Shown: one piece after another, positions 1 to 7,640 of the stretch
How the letters are laid out: every line of letters begins with the position of its first letter
How positions within the stretch are numbered: the first letter of the stretch is position 1
Assembly (NCBI GenBank): GCA_018649885.1
Contig: JABIHA010000099.1
Coordinates: 1-42,898 of the forward strand
Direction of reading: 5' to 3'
Length of the DNA: 42,898 bases
Origin: Bacteriovoracaceae bacterium
GTDB lineage: Bacteria > Bdellovibrionota > Bacteriovoracia > Bacteriovoracales > Bacteriovoracaceae
Program-made: the position numbers and the translations under genes
The notes under the pieces: generated by a model
Database searches by the model: none
The model's input: only the letters and a program-made list of their open reading frames with translations
Told to the model about the DNA's origin: nothing

Positions 1-122
1 AGCTTCCTTGTTTGTTTTTATTTTGCAATTTTAATGTGACAAGAAAGTTAAATACGGCGACGACACGTGGCCGTATGTCTTTAGAATCATGAAACTATTT
101 TGTTAAAGCAGTAGCATTCGTA
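1..122. repeat. Left copy of a terminal inverted repeat
   Basis: Positions 1-122 are the reverse complement of 42770-42891 with two mismatches that I can see by eye. The repeat holds a hairpin (arms 52-61 and 67-76, GACAC loop). This left copy has one G-G mismatch in the stem, whereas the right copy is perfect. In the right copy the repeat leads into AAGGAAGCTTT and an ATG, so it looks like the 5' leader of a gene present at least twice. The window therefore ends at the same multi-copy sequence on both sides, either a real repeated locus or an assembly breakpoint. Confidence 0.9.
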
Positions 123-129
123 TCACGTA

Positions 130-216
130 CGAATGCCAGTACGAATGCCACGAATGCCACGCACGTACGAATGCCACGCACGTACGAATGCCCGAATGCC
201 CGAATGCCCGAATGCC
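130..216. repeat. Short tandem cgaatgcc repeat
   Basis: The octamer cgaatgcc occurs eight times (starting at 130, 142, 151, 168, 185, 193, 201 and 209). The first copies are separated by variable cgtacga/acgca spacers and the last four are head to tail. The reverse complement gcattcg lies at 114-120, so the left part is also partly palindromic. A single related copy (cgaatgct) is at the right window end near 42772. It looks like slippage or an assembly stutter at a repeat boundary. Spacers and units are too short and irregular for a CRISPR array. Confidence 0.85.
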
Positions 217-370
217 AAAAATTGGAGCTGAAATTGTTGTATTGAAAGAAAATAAAGAGACAAGAGCTACCGGCGTGGTGGCAGCTCTTGCTGGATCAAG
301 TCAATGTGAGAACTGCGTTTATATGTCAGGTGTTGCATACAAAAAGAAGAAAACTGAAAAAATTAACTAA
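212..370 (+). pseudogene. Small ORF, probably the 3' end of a gene whose 5' part is lost
   Basis: From the ATG at 212 the frame reads MPKIGAEIVVLKE onward for 52 residues. It has a CENC-type Cys pair near residues 31-34 and a Lys-rich tail (KKKKTEK). The frame is open upstream to a stop at 104-106, but that upstream part is made of the cgaatgcc repeat, and no Shine-Dalgarno sequence precedes any start. A good terminator follows at 402-430, as expected for a real transcription unit. I do not recognise the family. The best reading is a genuine C-terminal segment joined to repeat DNA, or a small gene whose start region was remodelled. Confidence 0.5.
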
Positions 371-401
371 ATTTATATCATTCAATACTAATAGATATTT
401 T

Positions 402-430
402 GGGCCACATGAAAATGTAGCCCTTTTTTT
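402..430 (+). terminator. Rho-independent terminator
   Basis: GGGCCACAT (402-410), loop GAAA, ATGTAGCCC (415-423), then seven T (424-430). The stem has one C-A mismatch. It lies 31 bp after the stop of the small ORF and 13 bp before the 3' end of the convergent acnB gene. The T tract is on the + strand. Confidence 0.9.
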
Positions 431-443
431 ATGTCACGTACTA

Positions 444-3203
444 TTAATTTAGAGGTGGAGCGTACTTAGTTAGAACTATTCCATCTACCGCAGCTTTATA
501 CTCATCTAAATTAGGCACCCTACCGAGAATCGCAGATAGAACGACTACCGGAGTTGAGGAAAGTAGTGATTCACCTTTTTTCTCGTTAGTGTCTTCAACT
601 ACACGACCTTGGAAAAGACGAGTCGATGTTGCCATAACAGTATCACCCTTTGCAGCTTTTTCTTGATTGCCCATACAAAGGTTACAACCAGGACGCTCAA
701 GGTAGAGAATATTTTCATATTCTACGCGAGCAGCATTTTTGGGGGCATTATCATCAAATTCAAAGCCTGCATATTTTTGAAGGATCTCCCAGTCTCCCTC
801 AGCTTTTAACTCTTCGATTATATTATAAGTGGGGGGAGTTACAACTAGTGGAGCTTTGAATTCTACCTTACCATTTTGTTTTTCGATATTTTTAAGCATT
901 TGAGAAAGTATTTTCATGTCACCTTTATGAACCATGCATGAACCGATGAATCCTAGATCAACTTTCTTGTCACCTTGGTAAAATGAAAGAGGTCTAATTA
1001 CATCGTGAGTATATCTCTTAGAAACATCGGCGTTATGAACATCTGGATCAGCAATCATTGGTTCAACAATTTGATCAAGATCAACTACGAACTCTGAAGA
1101 GTATTTAGCATTATCATCTGGTCTTAGAGTTGGGCTATCACCAGATTTAATTTCACCGATTCTCTTATCTGCTATGGCCATTAGTCCTTTAAGAACTTGC
1201 CCTTTATTGTCCATGCCCTTGTCGATCATGATCTTTATTCTGCTTTTTGCGATTTCAAGAGACTCAATTAAAGTTTCATCATTAGAAATACAAATTGAAG
1301 CTTTGGCCTTCATTTCAGCGGACCAATCTGTGAAAGTGAAAGCTTGATCTGATAGGAGTGTTCCAATATGAACTTCAATAATCTTGCCTTGGAAAATATT
1401 TTCTCCTCCAAACTGCTTTAACATTTGATATTGAGTAGCGTGAACAACATCACGAAAATCCATATGATCTTTTAGAGTTCCTTTAAAAGTAACTTTAACA
1501 GATTCAGGAATAGGCATGGAGGCCTCACCTGTTGCCAGGGCCAGTGCCACTGTTCCGGAGTCAGCTCCAAAGGCCACACCTTTAGACATTCTAGTATGTG
1601 AGTCCCCTCCAATGATAATGGCGCGATCATCAACTGCTAAATCATTGAGGACTTTGTGAATCACATCTGTCATAGCAGGGTATTTTTTCTCTGGAGATCT
1701 ACCAGTAATAAGACCAAAGTCATTCATAAACTTCATTAGTTTTGGCGTATTTTCTTGAGCTTTAGCGTCCCAAACAGAAGCTGTGTGGCAACCTGACTGG
1801 TAAGCCCCATCAACAGAAGGAGCAATTACTGTTGCTGCCATCGCTTCAAGTTCCTGGCATGTCATGAGTCCAGTGGTATCTTGTGAACCAACGATATTTA
1901 CTTTAACTCTAACATAGGAGCCTGCGTGTAAAGTCTTTCCTGGAGTTGTACCAACTGCGTTTCTATTAAAAATTTTCTCTACAGCAGTGAGCCCTTGTCC
2001 GTCGTGTGAAACTTCTTTTGAAGGTGCATAGACTGACTTCAGATCCCGCCCAAGTGCCTGAGCTGCAAAAGCTTGAAGCTTTTTCCCAAATACCACAGCG
2101 TAAGAGCCACCAGATTTAATAGACTCCATTTTTTGTGGAGTAAGTGCAGAGGAAATATCAATGAGTTCTTTATCTCCATTATAAAGTTTTTTAGTTTTTG
2201 TATTAATAGTTAGAACTGTTCCAGTGTCTACAGAGTAAGTTTTCTCTAACTCTGGGTCACCATTACCGTCTAAAACTGTATTTCCACTAGAGTCAACTTT
2301 TTTGACCCAGTTATTAAGATCGATTCCAATTCCTCCTGTAACATTAACTGTTGTTAAAAAGATGGGCGAAATTCCATTGGTTCCACCAACAATTGGAGCA
2401 ATATTAATAAACGGAACATAGGGGCTAGCTTGCTTACCTGTCCATAAAGCGACGTTGTTAACGCCAGACATTCTAGATGAACCAACACCCATAGTGCCTT
2501 TTTCGGCAATTAGCATAACTCTTGCATCGGGATGAGCTTTTTGCAGCTCACGAATTTCTGCTTGCGCCTCAGGTGTGATTAAACACTGTCCATGGAGTTC
2601 ACGATCAGAACGAGAGTGAGCTTGATTTCCGGGGGAAAGTAAGTCTGTAGAAATATCACCAATACCTGCAACGTAAGTCACAACTTTAATTTCTTCATCT
2701 ACGGCAGGAAGTTTGGTGAAAAATTCTGCCCCTGCATAACTTTCAATTATTTCCTTAGCGGTAGCATTGCCACTATCTAATGCTTTTTTAAGTCGGTCAG
2801 TATCAGCTTCATATAAAAAGACCTGAGTTTTTAAAACTTCACCAGCCTCTTTGGCGATAGCAACGTCATCACCTAGAGCTAAATCAAGTAGGACATCAAC
2901 AGAAGGTCCACCTTTCATATGCGATAAGAGCTCATATGCAAAAGAAGGCGAAATTTCTTCTAAGCTAGACTTTCCGAGAATAATTTCTTTAAGAAATTTG
3001 GCCTTTTCAGTTGCGGCACTTGTAGTCCCCGGCACACTGTTATAAATGAAAAAATGAAGAGAGTCTTTTCGGTGCTCGCTCGCTGAATCTTTTATTTGAG
3101 AAATAATCTCTTTAAGCAGTTCACTACCATCAATTGGCTTAGGGTGTAGGCCTTGAGACTTTCTTTCTTCAATTTCTTTTAAATAATCTTGATACAAACT
3201 CAT
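444..3203 (-). CDS. acnB: Aconitate hydratase B (bifunctional aconitase / 2-methylisocitrate dehydratase)
   Basis: This cytosolic [4Fe-4S] enzyme isomerises citrate to isocitrate in the TCA cycle. AcnB family members also hydrate 2-methylaconitate. The 919-residue product aligns by eye with E. coli AcnB throughout: an N-terminal HEAT-like helical domain, a swivelling domain with GTMGVGSSRMSGVNNVALW, an SQDTTGLMTCQELE segment, GGDSHTRMSKGVAFGADSG, and the cluster ligands in IGSCMVHKGD (C756) and GCNLCMGNQ (C840, C843). E. coli AcnB is 865 residues, so this copy carries extra loops, including about 25 residues between the first and second ligand. I chose the ATG at 3203 (MSLYQDYLKEI), which matches the family N-terminus; an in-frame ATG at 3233 would add ten residues. 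It appears monocistronic. Confidence 0.97.
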   Translation of the reverse strand: MSLYQDYLKEIEERKSQGLHPKPIDGSELLKEIISQIKDSASEHRKDSLHFFIYNSVPGTTSAATEKAKFLKEIILGKSSLEEISPSFAYELLSHMKGGPSVDVLLDLALGDDVAIAKEAGEVLKTQVFLYEADTDRLKKALDSGNATAKEIIESYAGAEFFTKLPAVDEEIKVVTYVAGIGDISTDLLSPGNQAHSRSDRELHGQCLITPEAQAEIRELQKAHPDARVMLIAEKGTMGVGSSRMSGVNNVALWTGKQASPYVPFINIAPIVGGTNGISPIFLTTVNVTGGIGIDLNNWVKKVDSSGNTVLDGNGDPELEKTYSVDTGTVLTINTKTKKLYNGDKELIDISSALTPQKMESIKSGGSYAVVFGKKLQAFAAQALGRDLKSVYAPSKEVSHDGQGLTAVEKIFNRNAVGTTPGKTLHAGSYVRVKVNIVGSQDTTGLMTCQELEAMAATVIAPSVDGAYQSGCHTASVWDAKAQENTPKLMKFMNDFGLITGRSPEKKYPAMTDVIHKVLNDLAVDDRAIIIGGDSHTRMSKGVAFGADSGTVALALATGEASMPIPESVKVTFKGTLKDHMDFRDVVHATQYQMLKQFGGENIFQGKIIEVHIGTLLSDQAFTFTDWSAEMKAKASICISNDETLIESLEIAKSRIKIMIDKGMDNKGQVLKGLMAIADKRIGEIKSGDSPTLRPDDNAKYSSEFVVDLDQIVEPMIADPDVHNADVSKRYTHDVIRPLSFYQGDKKVDLGFIGSCMVHKGDMKILSQMLKNIEKQNGKVEFKAPLVVTPPTYNIIEELKAEGDWEILQKYAGFEFDDNAPKNAARVEYENILYLERPGCNLCMGNQEKAAKGDTVMATSTRLFQGRVVEDTNEKKGESLLSSTPVVVLSAILGRVPNLDEYKAAVDGIVLTKYAPPLN

Positions 3204-3655
3204 GGAACATCCATTTTTAAGTGTTTGACGCATTACATCTTTTTAGGGGTAATTGAGAGTATTTTAACATTGAGTCAGTTACTCATAAAGGCTAAAACGT
3301 ATTTTGCAGAGATTGGAAATAAAGGTGTGACGGAATGCAGCTTCGAAGTGCTTCACCACCGCCTGCGAAAATGGTTGCCAGTGGCAAGCATTTGCGCAGA
3401 GTGGAACTCCTAGAGGAGACTTCCTAGTCGCCAATTAGAAATGTTACCCATGTCTCGATAAGATCATAAATTTAGATAAATTGCTGGTATTCTATTTGCG
3501 AATTTAGATGCCCTGCTCAGTAAAAGTATCACATACGCTTTTTCCGCTTTTTCGTATCCGCGATAGAAACCCTGCATTAAATGGAGATGCGAAACCAAAA
3601 GAGCATGGCTCCTAAATTCCTAAACTTTACCTGAATTTCTAATTTTTTTGACCTG
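3204..3655. other. Intergenic region with a GC-richer, hairpin-rich segment
   Basis: No credible coding sequence is visible. Positions 3336-3420 are GC-richer than the surroundings and fold well. One long hairpin has arms TGCGAAAATG (3364-3373) and CATTTGCGCA (3389-3398) closing an inner TTGCC/GGCAA stem (3375-3379, 3383-3387). Next comes CTCC-TAGA-GGAG (3407-3418), and before it a palindromic GCTTCGAAGT (3339-3348). A small structured RNA or a REP-like element are both possible. The right part (3469-3609) is a diverged copy of 25939-26067. Confidence 0.45.
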
Positions 3656-4162
3656 CTATTCGTCTATTGCCTCTTCAATATCAATATATAGACGAGGGTA
3701 TTGTTCGTCCCCTTCTTGCAATTTTCCTTCTGGAAAAAACTCCTGATTTAAATATGCTACGTCTTCATCACTCAATTGATAGGTAAACGTTGGAGTATAT
3801 CCGCTATCTTTTGCAAATATCAAATATGCCTTTTGAATACTGTGGATTTGACCAATAAATTCAACTGTTCTGTTGTTGGGAACAATCCCACTTGAAAAAT
3901 CTATCTCAAATTGGCCAGTCTCTGGATCAACTTCAACATTTTTCTCCCAGCTGACCAAATCTTCTGACTCTAGAGCGTCTACTCCTGCCGTCGCATAAAG
4001 GTTATACTTGAGGTAGGCTTTGCCCACCTCCACTCCTTTACTGGCATCAGCAAAGTAGCCCGAGACAACTATACTATGTGGTAGGTTGTTCAGTATATTT
4101 ACTGTAAAGCAGCCTACTAAGCTTACAACTGCAATAAATCCAAATTTGAATGCCTGATACAT
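3656..4162 (-). CDS. Small exported protein, possible lipoprotein
   Basis: The 168-residue product matches no family I recognise. The N-terminus (MYQAFKFGFIAVVSLVGCFT) is a short charged start and a hydrophobic stretch ending in LVGC, a plausible lipobox with Cys18 as the lipidation site. The mature part is acidic (many D/E, ending DIEEAIDE) and looks like a soluble beta-rich domain. The start is supported by AAAGGAAAATTGAT directly before the ATG. It is separated from the next minus-strand gene upstream by about 240 bp of unremarkable DNA. Function unknown; periplasmic or outer-membrane location is inferred from the signal. Confidence 0.75.
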   Translation of the reverse strand: MYQAFKFGFIAVVSLVGCFTVNILNNLPHSIVVSGYFADASKGVEVGKAYLKYNLYATAGVDALESEDLVSWEKNVEVDPETGQFEIDFSSGIVPNNRTVEFIGQIHSIQKAYLIFAKDSGYTPTFTYQLSDEDVAYLNQEFFPEGKLQEGDEQYPRLYIDIEEAIDE

Positions 4163-4398
4163 ATCAATTTTCCTTTTTTTAGTTCTTCTACTTATGCGTG
4201 CTAATGAAACAGTACTCTACAATACTTTTTCATGCGGGTAGTCAGAGTCGAGCAATTTAGAAAAAGTTTCGTATTCACTTCCGACAACACCATGAACTAG
4301 CTTCCAAGAAAAATAGGAAAAGATACAATGCTCAGTGAGAGGGGACTGTGAGAGGAATTGTTGCGCTAAAAGCTTGAATCTGCACACGTACCCTTTTT

Positions 4399-5538
4399 TT
4401 AAGGGAATAAATGAGATTTCATAATATGTCCAAAGCCTACAATTTGTGAAATATTTCGCGATCTAACCTTGATTCGATTGCCGGTATTTCCTTCCAAAGA
4501 AATAATCGCATCATCACTTCGAATCGCTAAAAACATACCAGTATGATTGGCCCTACCATTGCCGCTAGTATCTATCGCCAACCAATCTCCTCTTTTTGCC
4601 CTTTTGAGCTCTCCAAGAGTGGTGACTGAGTGGTAGTCACGATCAAAATATCGGCGCAATTGTCCGACATTGGAAAGATTGGTGATACCACCAAGAGTCT
4701 CTTGAGTGACCCAAGAATAAAACTCACTACACCACCATTCAATTAAGTCAGCACCATAATGGGTTCCATTTGCCCAACGGCTACCATTGAGTCCCACCAG
4801 TCCTTGCACTTGATTAAAGTATTGTTTAAAACCTTGCAGGAGGATCTTAGTTCTCGCCAGGCTAACGGGATTACTGGGATCGGTAGTGGTGGAGTAAAAA
4901 AGAATTTTACCGTAATCAGAAATCCGCCGATAAGTTCCATCATCATTTTTTACATAGAAGCGTGCTTGCAAAAAGTAAGGGGTATTTCCCACCAGGCCAT
5001 CCAAGCGCAAGGGACTTGCCCAGTGCATTCCTAAGTTAAGATTGTAATAGCGCTTCAAACTAACTTTTATTAACGGGGTAGTTTTTAATTTGTCATCGGT
5101 CTCCGCCAATCTGCGATAGCGGATTCTGGCGTAGAGCTCCTGTTTTAAATGCCAAAGGTCTAAGACTTCTTTTTTATTAATTTTGACCCTAGCGCCAATG
5201 GAAGTATGAGTATTTTTATATCCTTTTTTGGAATAAACATACTCAGTTTCATCTACTCTATTATTACAGTTATCATCGATATTATTAAATGCCACTTCGG
5301 TTCGATAGGGGTGTATATCGGCATCAAAATCATGGCAATCCCCCGTGGCAGAAACAAAATGCTTGGGACAAACATAAGTTTGTTCGTAGCTGACTTGAAA
5401 GTGAACCGCCGGAGAACCAATCTTGGCGTAATTATCGTCGTCCTGATCATAGACATTGTGATAGCACTTGATGTCATATGTTTGTTGGGCGAAAGCGTTA
5501 ACGGAAAACAAGAAAAAAAGACTAATGAAGTACTTCAT
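4399..5538 (-). CDS. Secreted CHAP-like cysteine peptidase/amidase with a MopE-type motif
   Basis: The product is 379 residues with a clear signal peptide (MKYFISLFFLFSVNAFA, cleavage near residue 17) and a strong GAGGAG ribosome site. Residues ~66-99 (GDCHDFDADIHPYRTE, then NNIDDNCNNRVDE) match the putative metal-binding MopE-type repeat of secreted proteins. The C-terminal ~130 residues look like a CHAP/NlpC-like papain-fold domain: nucleophile Cys270 in WWCSEFYSW and His332 in GRANHTGMF, within the expected GDW...HTG spacing. CHAP domains cleave peptidoglycan peptide cross-links or glycan-peptide amides. An exported wall-acting enzyme is therefore likely, for self-remodelling or for attack on other cells. 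The domain pairing is unusual. The substrate is not known. Confidence 0.8.
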   Translation of the reverse strand: MKYFISLFFLFSVNAFAQQTYDIKCYHNVYDQDDDNYAKIGSPAVHFQVSYEQTYVCPKHFVSATGDCHDFDADIHPYRTEVAFNNIDDNCNNRVDETEYVYSKKGYKNTHTSIGARVKINKKEVLDLWHLKQELYARIRYRRLAETDDKLKTTPLIKVSLKRYYNLNLGMHWASPLRLDGLVGNTPYFLQARFYVKNDDGTYRRISDYGKILFYSTTTDPSNPVSLARTKILLQGFKQYFNQVQGLVGLNGSRWANGTHYGADLIEWWCSEFYSWVTQETLGGITNLSNVGQLRRYFDRDYHSVTTLGELKRAKRGDWLAIDTSGNGRANHTGMFLAIRSDDAIISLEGNTGNRIKVRSRNISQIVGFGHIMKSHLFP

Positions 5539-5638
5539 AAGACACTCCTCTACTAAAATCTAACAAACTTGTGCAGGTCCGTTAGTATCAGGAGTCACTT
5601 ATTCAGTTGATTTTTATCACAAATAAATAAGGAAAAAT

Positions 5639-5736
5639 AGGTGCCAAAATATTTATCAATTCCATTGCGGCAGTAAGCGTAGCATTGGTTGCACCGCTTA
5701 CTGCCGCAATGGAATTGATAATTCAGCCTGGCACCT
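5639..5736. repeat. Long inverted-repeat element with AGGTGCC ends
   Basis: A perfect 27-bp inverted repeat (5653-5679 and 5695-5721) around a 15-nt loop sits inside an outer AGGTGCC (5639-5645) / GGCACCT (5730-5736) pair. The whole forms a 98-bp cruciform-capable unit. Part of the stem (GCCGCAATGGAATTGATAA) recurs with one change at 30224-30242. It lies between the divergent CHAP gene and the GNAT gene and ends 8 bp before the GNAT start codon. It resembles a MITE or REP-type element. Confidence 0.85.
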
Positions 5737-5744
5737 TTAGCAGT

Positions 5745-6194
5745 ATGGAAATTAGAAAATTAAATTCTCAAGACATTGATACTATCGCTAATTGGTTTAA
5801 TGAAGAATGGGGACATCTTTCAAATGATTTTTCGAAGGAAAATTCAATAAAGCAGATGAACGTGAGAGTCAATTCAAATCAAATACCACTAACCATAGTA
5901 GCAGAAGAAAAAAATATTGTAGGCACTGCTAGTCTAGTAGAGACTGATTTAGATTTACACAATGAACTATCACCATGGCTTGCTACGGTTTTTGTATCAG
6001 AAGAGTACAGAAAGCAAGGAGTAGGACAACAGCTATGCTTAGATATGTTAAATAAAGCTCGAGAATTGGGTTTTAAAAATTGTTATCTTTTTACTCCCAG
6101 TAAAGAAGAATGGTATCTAAAGCAAGGTTGGGAAACAATATTCAAAGAAAGTTATCGGGGAGATCAGATCGTTGTTATGAAATTTGAATTGTAA
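5745..6194 (+). CDS. GNAT-family N-acetyltransferase
   Basis: The 149-residue product (MEIRKLNSQDIDTIANWFNE) has the GNAT fold signature. Motif A is FVSEEYRKQGVGQQLCLDML, which carries the Q/R-x-x-G-x-G acetyl-CoA pyrophosphate loop. It is followed by ARELGFKNCYLFT and a C-terminal WYLKQGWE. GNAT enzymes transfer acetyl from acetyl-CoA to amines; the acceptor is not evident. An in-frame ATG at 5685 would add 20 residues, but that extension lies inside the inverted-repeat element, so I use 5745. No clear Shine-Dalgarno sequence precedes it. It is the first of three small genes in an accessory-looking island, a type often carried by mobile cassettes. Confidence 0.85.
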   Translation: MEIRKLNSQDIDTIANWFNEEWGHLSNDFSKENSIKQMNVRVNSNQIPLTIVAEEKNIVGTASLVETDLDLHNELSPWLATVFVSEEYRKQGVGQQLCLDMLNKARELGFKNCYLFTPSKEEWYLKQGWETIFKESYRGDQIVVMKFEL

Positions 6195-6235
6195 CAAAAT
6201 CATTCAGCAGATTTTAAGAAGAAAATTAATCGTTT

Positions 6236-6309
6236 GTAGTAATCTGTAGTTCCTTTTGAAATTCAATCAACAAATTTAGATAGTTATGGAGCTTCCCACC
6301 ACTTCCACC
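6236..6309 (+). repeat. Direct repeat, copy 1
   Basis: About 74 bp, roughly 85% identical by eye to 6938-7010. Both start gtagtaatctgtagt, share aaattcaatcaacaa, and end in an ATG followed by a CCACC-rich tract. The repeats bracket the gene at 6286-6924; each begins a short distance after the preceding gene (42 and 14 bp). I looked for integron attC hallmarks (GTTRRRY/RYYYAAC cores) and did not find a convincing pair. Confidence 0.85.
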
Positions 6310-6924
6310 GTTACGACTTGTCGTGTCGAACATTTGTTGATATCTTTTTTTATCAATAAAAGTTCCAGGAAGAAAAATTTGTATTTTTATCATCTAAAAC
6401 CTAATCCATTTGAAGGCACAAAGTTAATCCCACTAAATCAGATGGATAGAGAGTCAGAAATTTATAAAACTCATGCTTCTAAATATTTAGGAAGAGAGGA
6501 CTTGAGAGATGAGCTTATTCCAGTTTTAAACTGCAAGTGGAACGATGTTGTACAGTTTTCTGCTCTTGATCCGCAGCTTATAGTAAATGAATTAAAAAAA
6601 CATCAACATGGTCTGAAACTAATAAGGCGAGAATACTTTAAGGTTCATATTAATGAGATCATTTCAAAGCACCAAGCAGTTATTTTTGATCGTGATCCAA
6701 GTAGAGGAAAAGGTAGTTTTAAAATTTATGATAAAGAAATAAGGCCACTTAATAGTGAGAATTATAAAGAATTAAAAGAGGTACCTAGAAAAACCATCGA
6801 ATATTGGCACAAGGTTAAGTCTGAAGTTGGGAAATTTTTATGGTTTCCATTTGTTACCCATATAATGGTTAAAGGAATTATTGAGACTGAAAATTTTGAA
6901 ACATGCGAACTTCATTTAGATTAA
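6286..6924 (+). CDS. Conserved-looking small protein of unknown function
   Basis: The 212-residue product has no signal peptide. From about residue 31 it reads LYFYHLKPNPFEGTKLIPLN, then KYLGREDLRDELIPVLNCKWNDVVQFSALDP. This pattern reminds me of cytoplasmic 'group-specific' proteins found sporadically in other bacteria, but I cannot name a family or function. The annotated ATG at 6286 lies inside the upstream direct repeat, so the first ~30 residues (Ser/Thr-rich, then basic) may not be translated. The true start could be a non-ATG codon near 6370. It sits between two copies of a 74-bp direct repeat, which suggests the gene moved or was duplicated as a unit. Confidence 0.65.
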   Translation: MELPTTSTVTTCRVEHLLISFFINKSSRKKNLYFYHLKPNPFEGTKLIPLNQMDRESEIYKTHASKYLGREDLRDELIPVLNCKWNDVVQFSALDPQLIVNELKKHQHGLKLIRREYFKVHINEIISKHQAVIFDRDPSRGKGSFKIYDKEIRPLNSENYKELKEVPRKTIEYWHKVKSEVGKFLWFPFVTHIMVKGIIETENFETCELHLD

Positions 6925-6937
6925 AAATTTAGTTAAT

Positions 6938-7010
6938 GTAGTAATCTGTAGTCACTTTTTAAATTCAATCAACAATTTAAAACAGTTATGAGGTTTCCAC
7001 CACCTCCACC
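6938..7010 (+). repeat. Direct repeat, copy 2
   Basis: Partner of 6236-6309. Here the ATG at its end opens a 22-codon frame (MRFPPPPPFDDVALHP...) that stops soon after. So the repeat probably duplicates a leader and start region that no longer drives a full gene. Confidence 0.85.
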
Positions 7011-7065
7011 ATTTGATGATGTAGCATTGCATCCCAAAATAAACAATTGTTGGTAATTCTCACTA

Positions 7066-7167
7066 ATGGCTACAATAATTATATTGAATGGAACATCTAG
7101 CGCGGGAAAATCTAGTCTCGCAATTGAATTGCAACGCTCTCTTCCAGGTCAATTTCTTAAAGGTTAA
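7066..7167 (+). pseudogene. Truncated chloramphenicol phosphotransferase-like kinase
   Basis: A 33-codon ORF reads MATIIILNGTSSAGKSSLAI, then ELQRSLPGQFLKG and a stop. The P-loop GTSSAGKS and the LPGQFL context match the N-terminus of CPT-family proteins (chloramphenicol 3-O-phosphotransferase-like), which are normally ~170-190 residues. Nothing after the stop restores the family in another frame, so the gene is cut at about one fifth of its length. An IS30-type remnant lies 84 bp further on and may be connected with the loss. Confidence 0.8.
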
Positions 7168-7250
7168 TCATCTTAAAGGTCGCATTAAGTTTAAAAATCT
7201 TAGATACTAAATTAATTCTCCCTTTATTTTAAATGGGTGCTAGTCTAGAT

Positions 7251-7370
7251 TCAAACTACCAGCGCGACAGATTCTTTAAAAAATACTTCATATGGTGTCT
7301 TGTAGTCAAGGCCCTTTCTTGGAATCAAGTTAAAGCTATTTTCAAGCTCCTTTATCCTATTTTCTCCAAG
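7251..7370 (-). pseudogene. IS30-family transposase C-terminal remnant
   Basis: Read on the minus strand and ending with TGA at 7251-7253, the frame gives LGENRIKELENSFNLIPRKG, then LDYKTPYEVFFKESVALVV. This is the typical end of IS30-like transposases (LNNRPRKxLxYxTPxEVF...VAL). A stop is in frame just upstream (7371-7373) and I find no remaining DDE catalytic core, so only the tail survives. The rest of 7168-7640 holds nothing I can identify. Confidence 0.75.
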
Positions 7371-7640
7371 CTAGTAAATCCATGGTTTTTAGGGACCTTG
7401 GGCGCCCGGCTAGGGTCCAATAAAGAGGGCTTTTTTGAGGCCGTCGATAATTCAGAATGAGCAAAGTAAATCTGGTCAACTCTCTGAACTCCAGTTAACA
7501 ATTTTGCCTCAAACGACCTTTTGTCTTAACTATTCTTAAGATTTTTTTGTAAAAGATTATTTATCCACTCCCTTCTAAGCTGTGAAATACTATTTAAATT
7601 GATTTTTCCTGACCCTTTTAAAAACCATATAGGAATTAAT

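Noticed and set aside
130..216. CRISPR array
   Set aside because: The unit is 8 bp, the spacers are irregular or absent, and no cas gene is near. It reads as a short tandem repeat.
4743..5556. Several ORFs on both strands within the CHAP gene
   Set aside because: They are shadows of the gene at 4399-5538. Only that frame has a signal peptide, a strong ribosome site and catalytic motifs.
6236..7010. Integron attC sites
   Set aside because: The two direct repeats lack a matching pair of RYYYAAC and GTTRRRY cores and no integrase gene is in the window.
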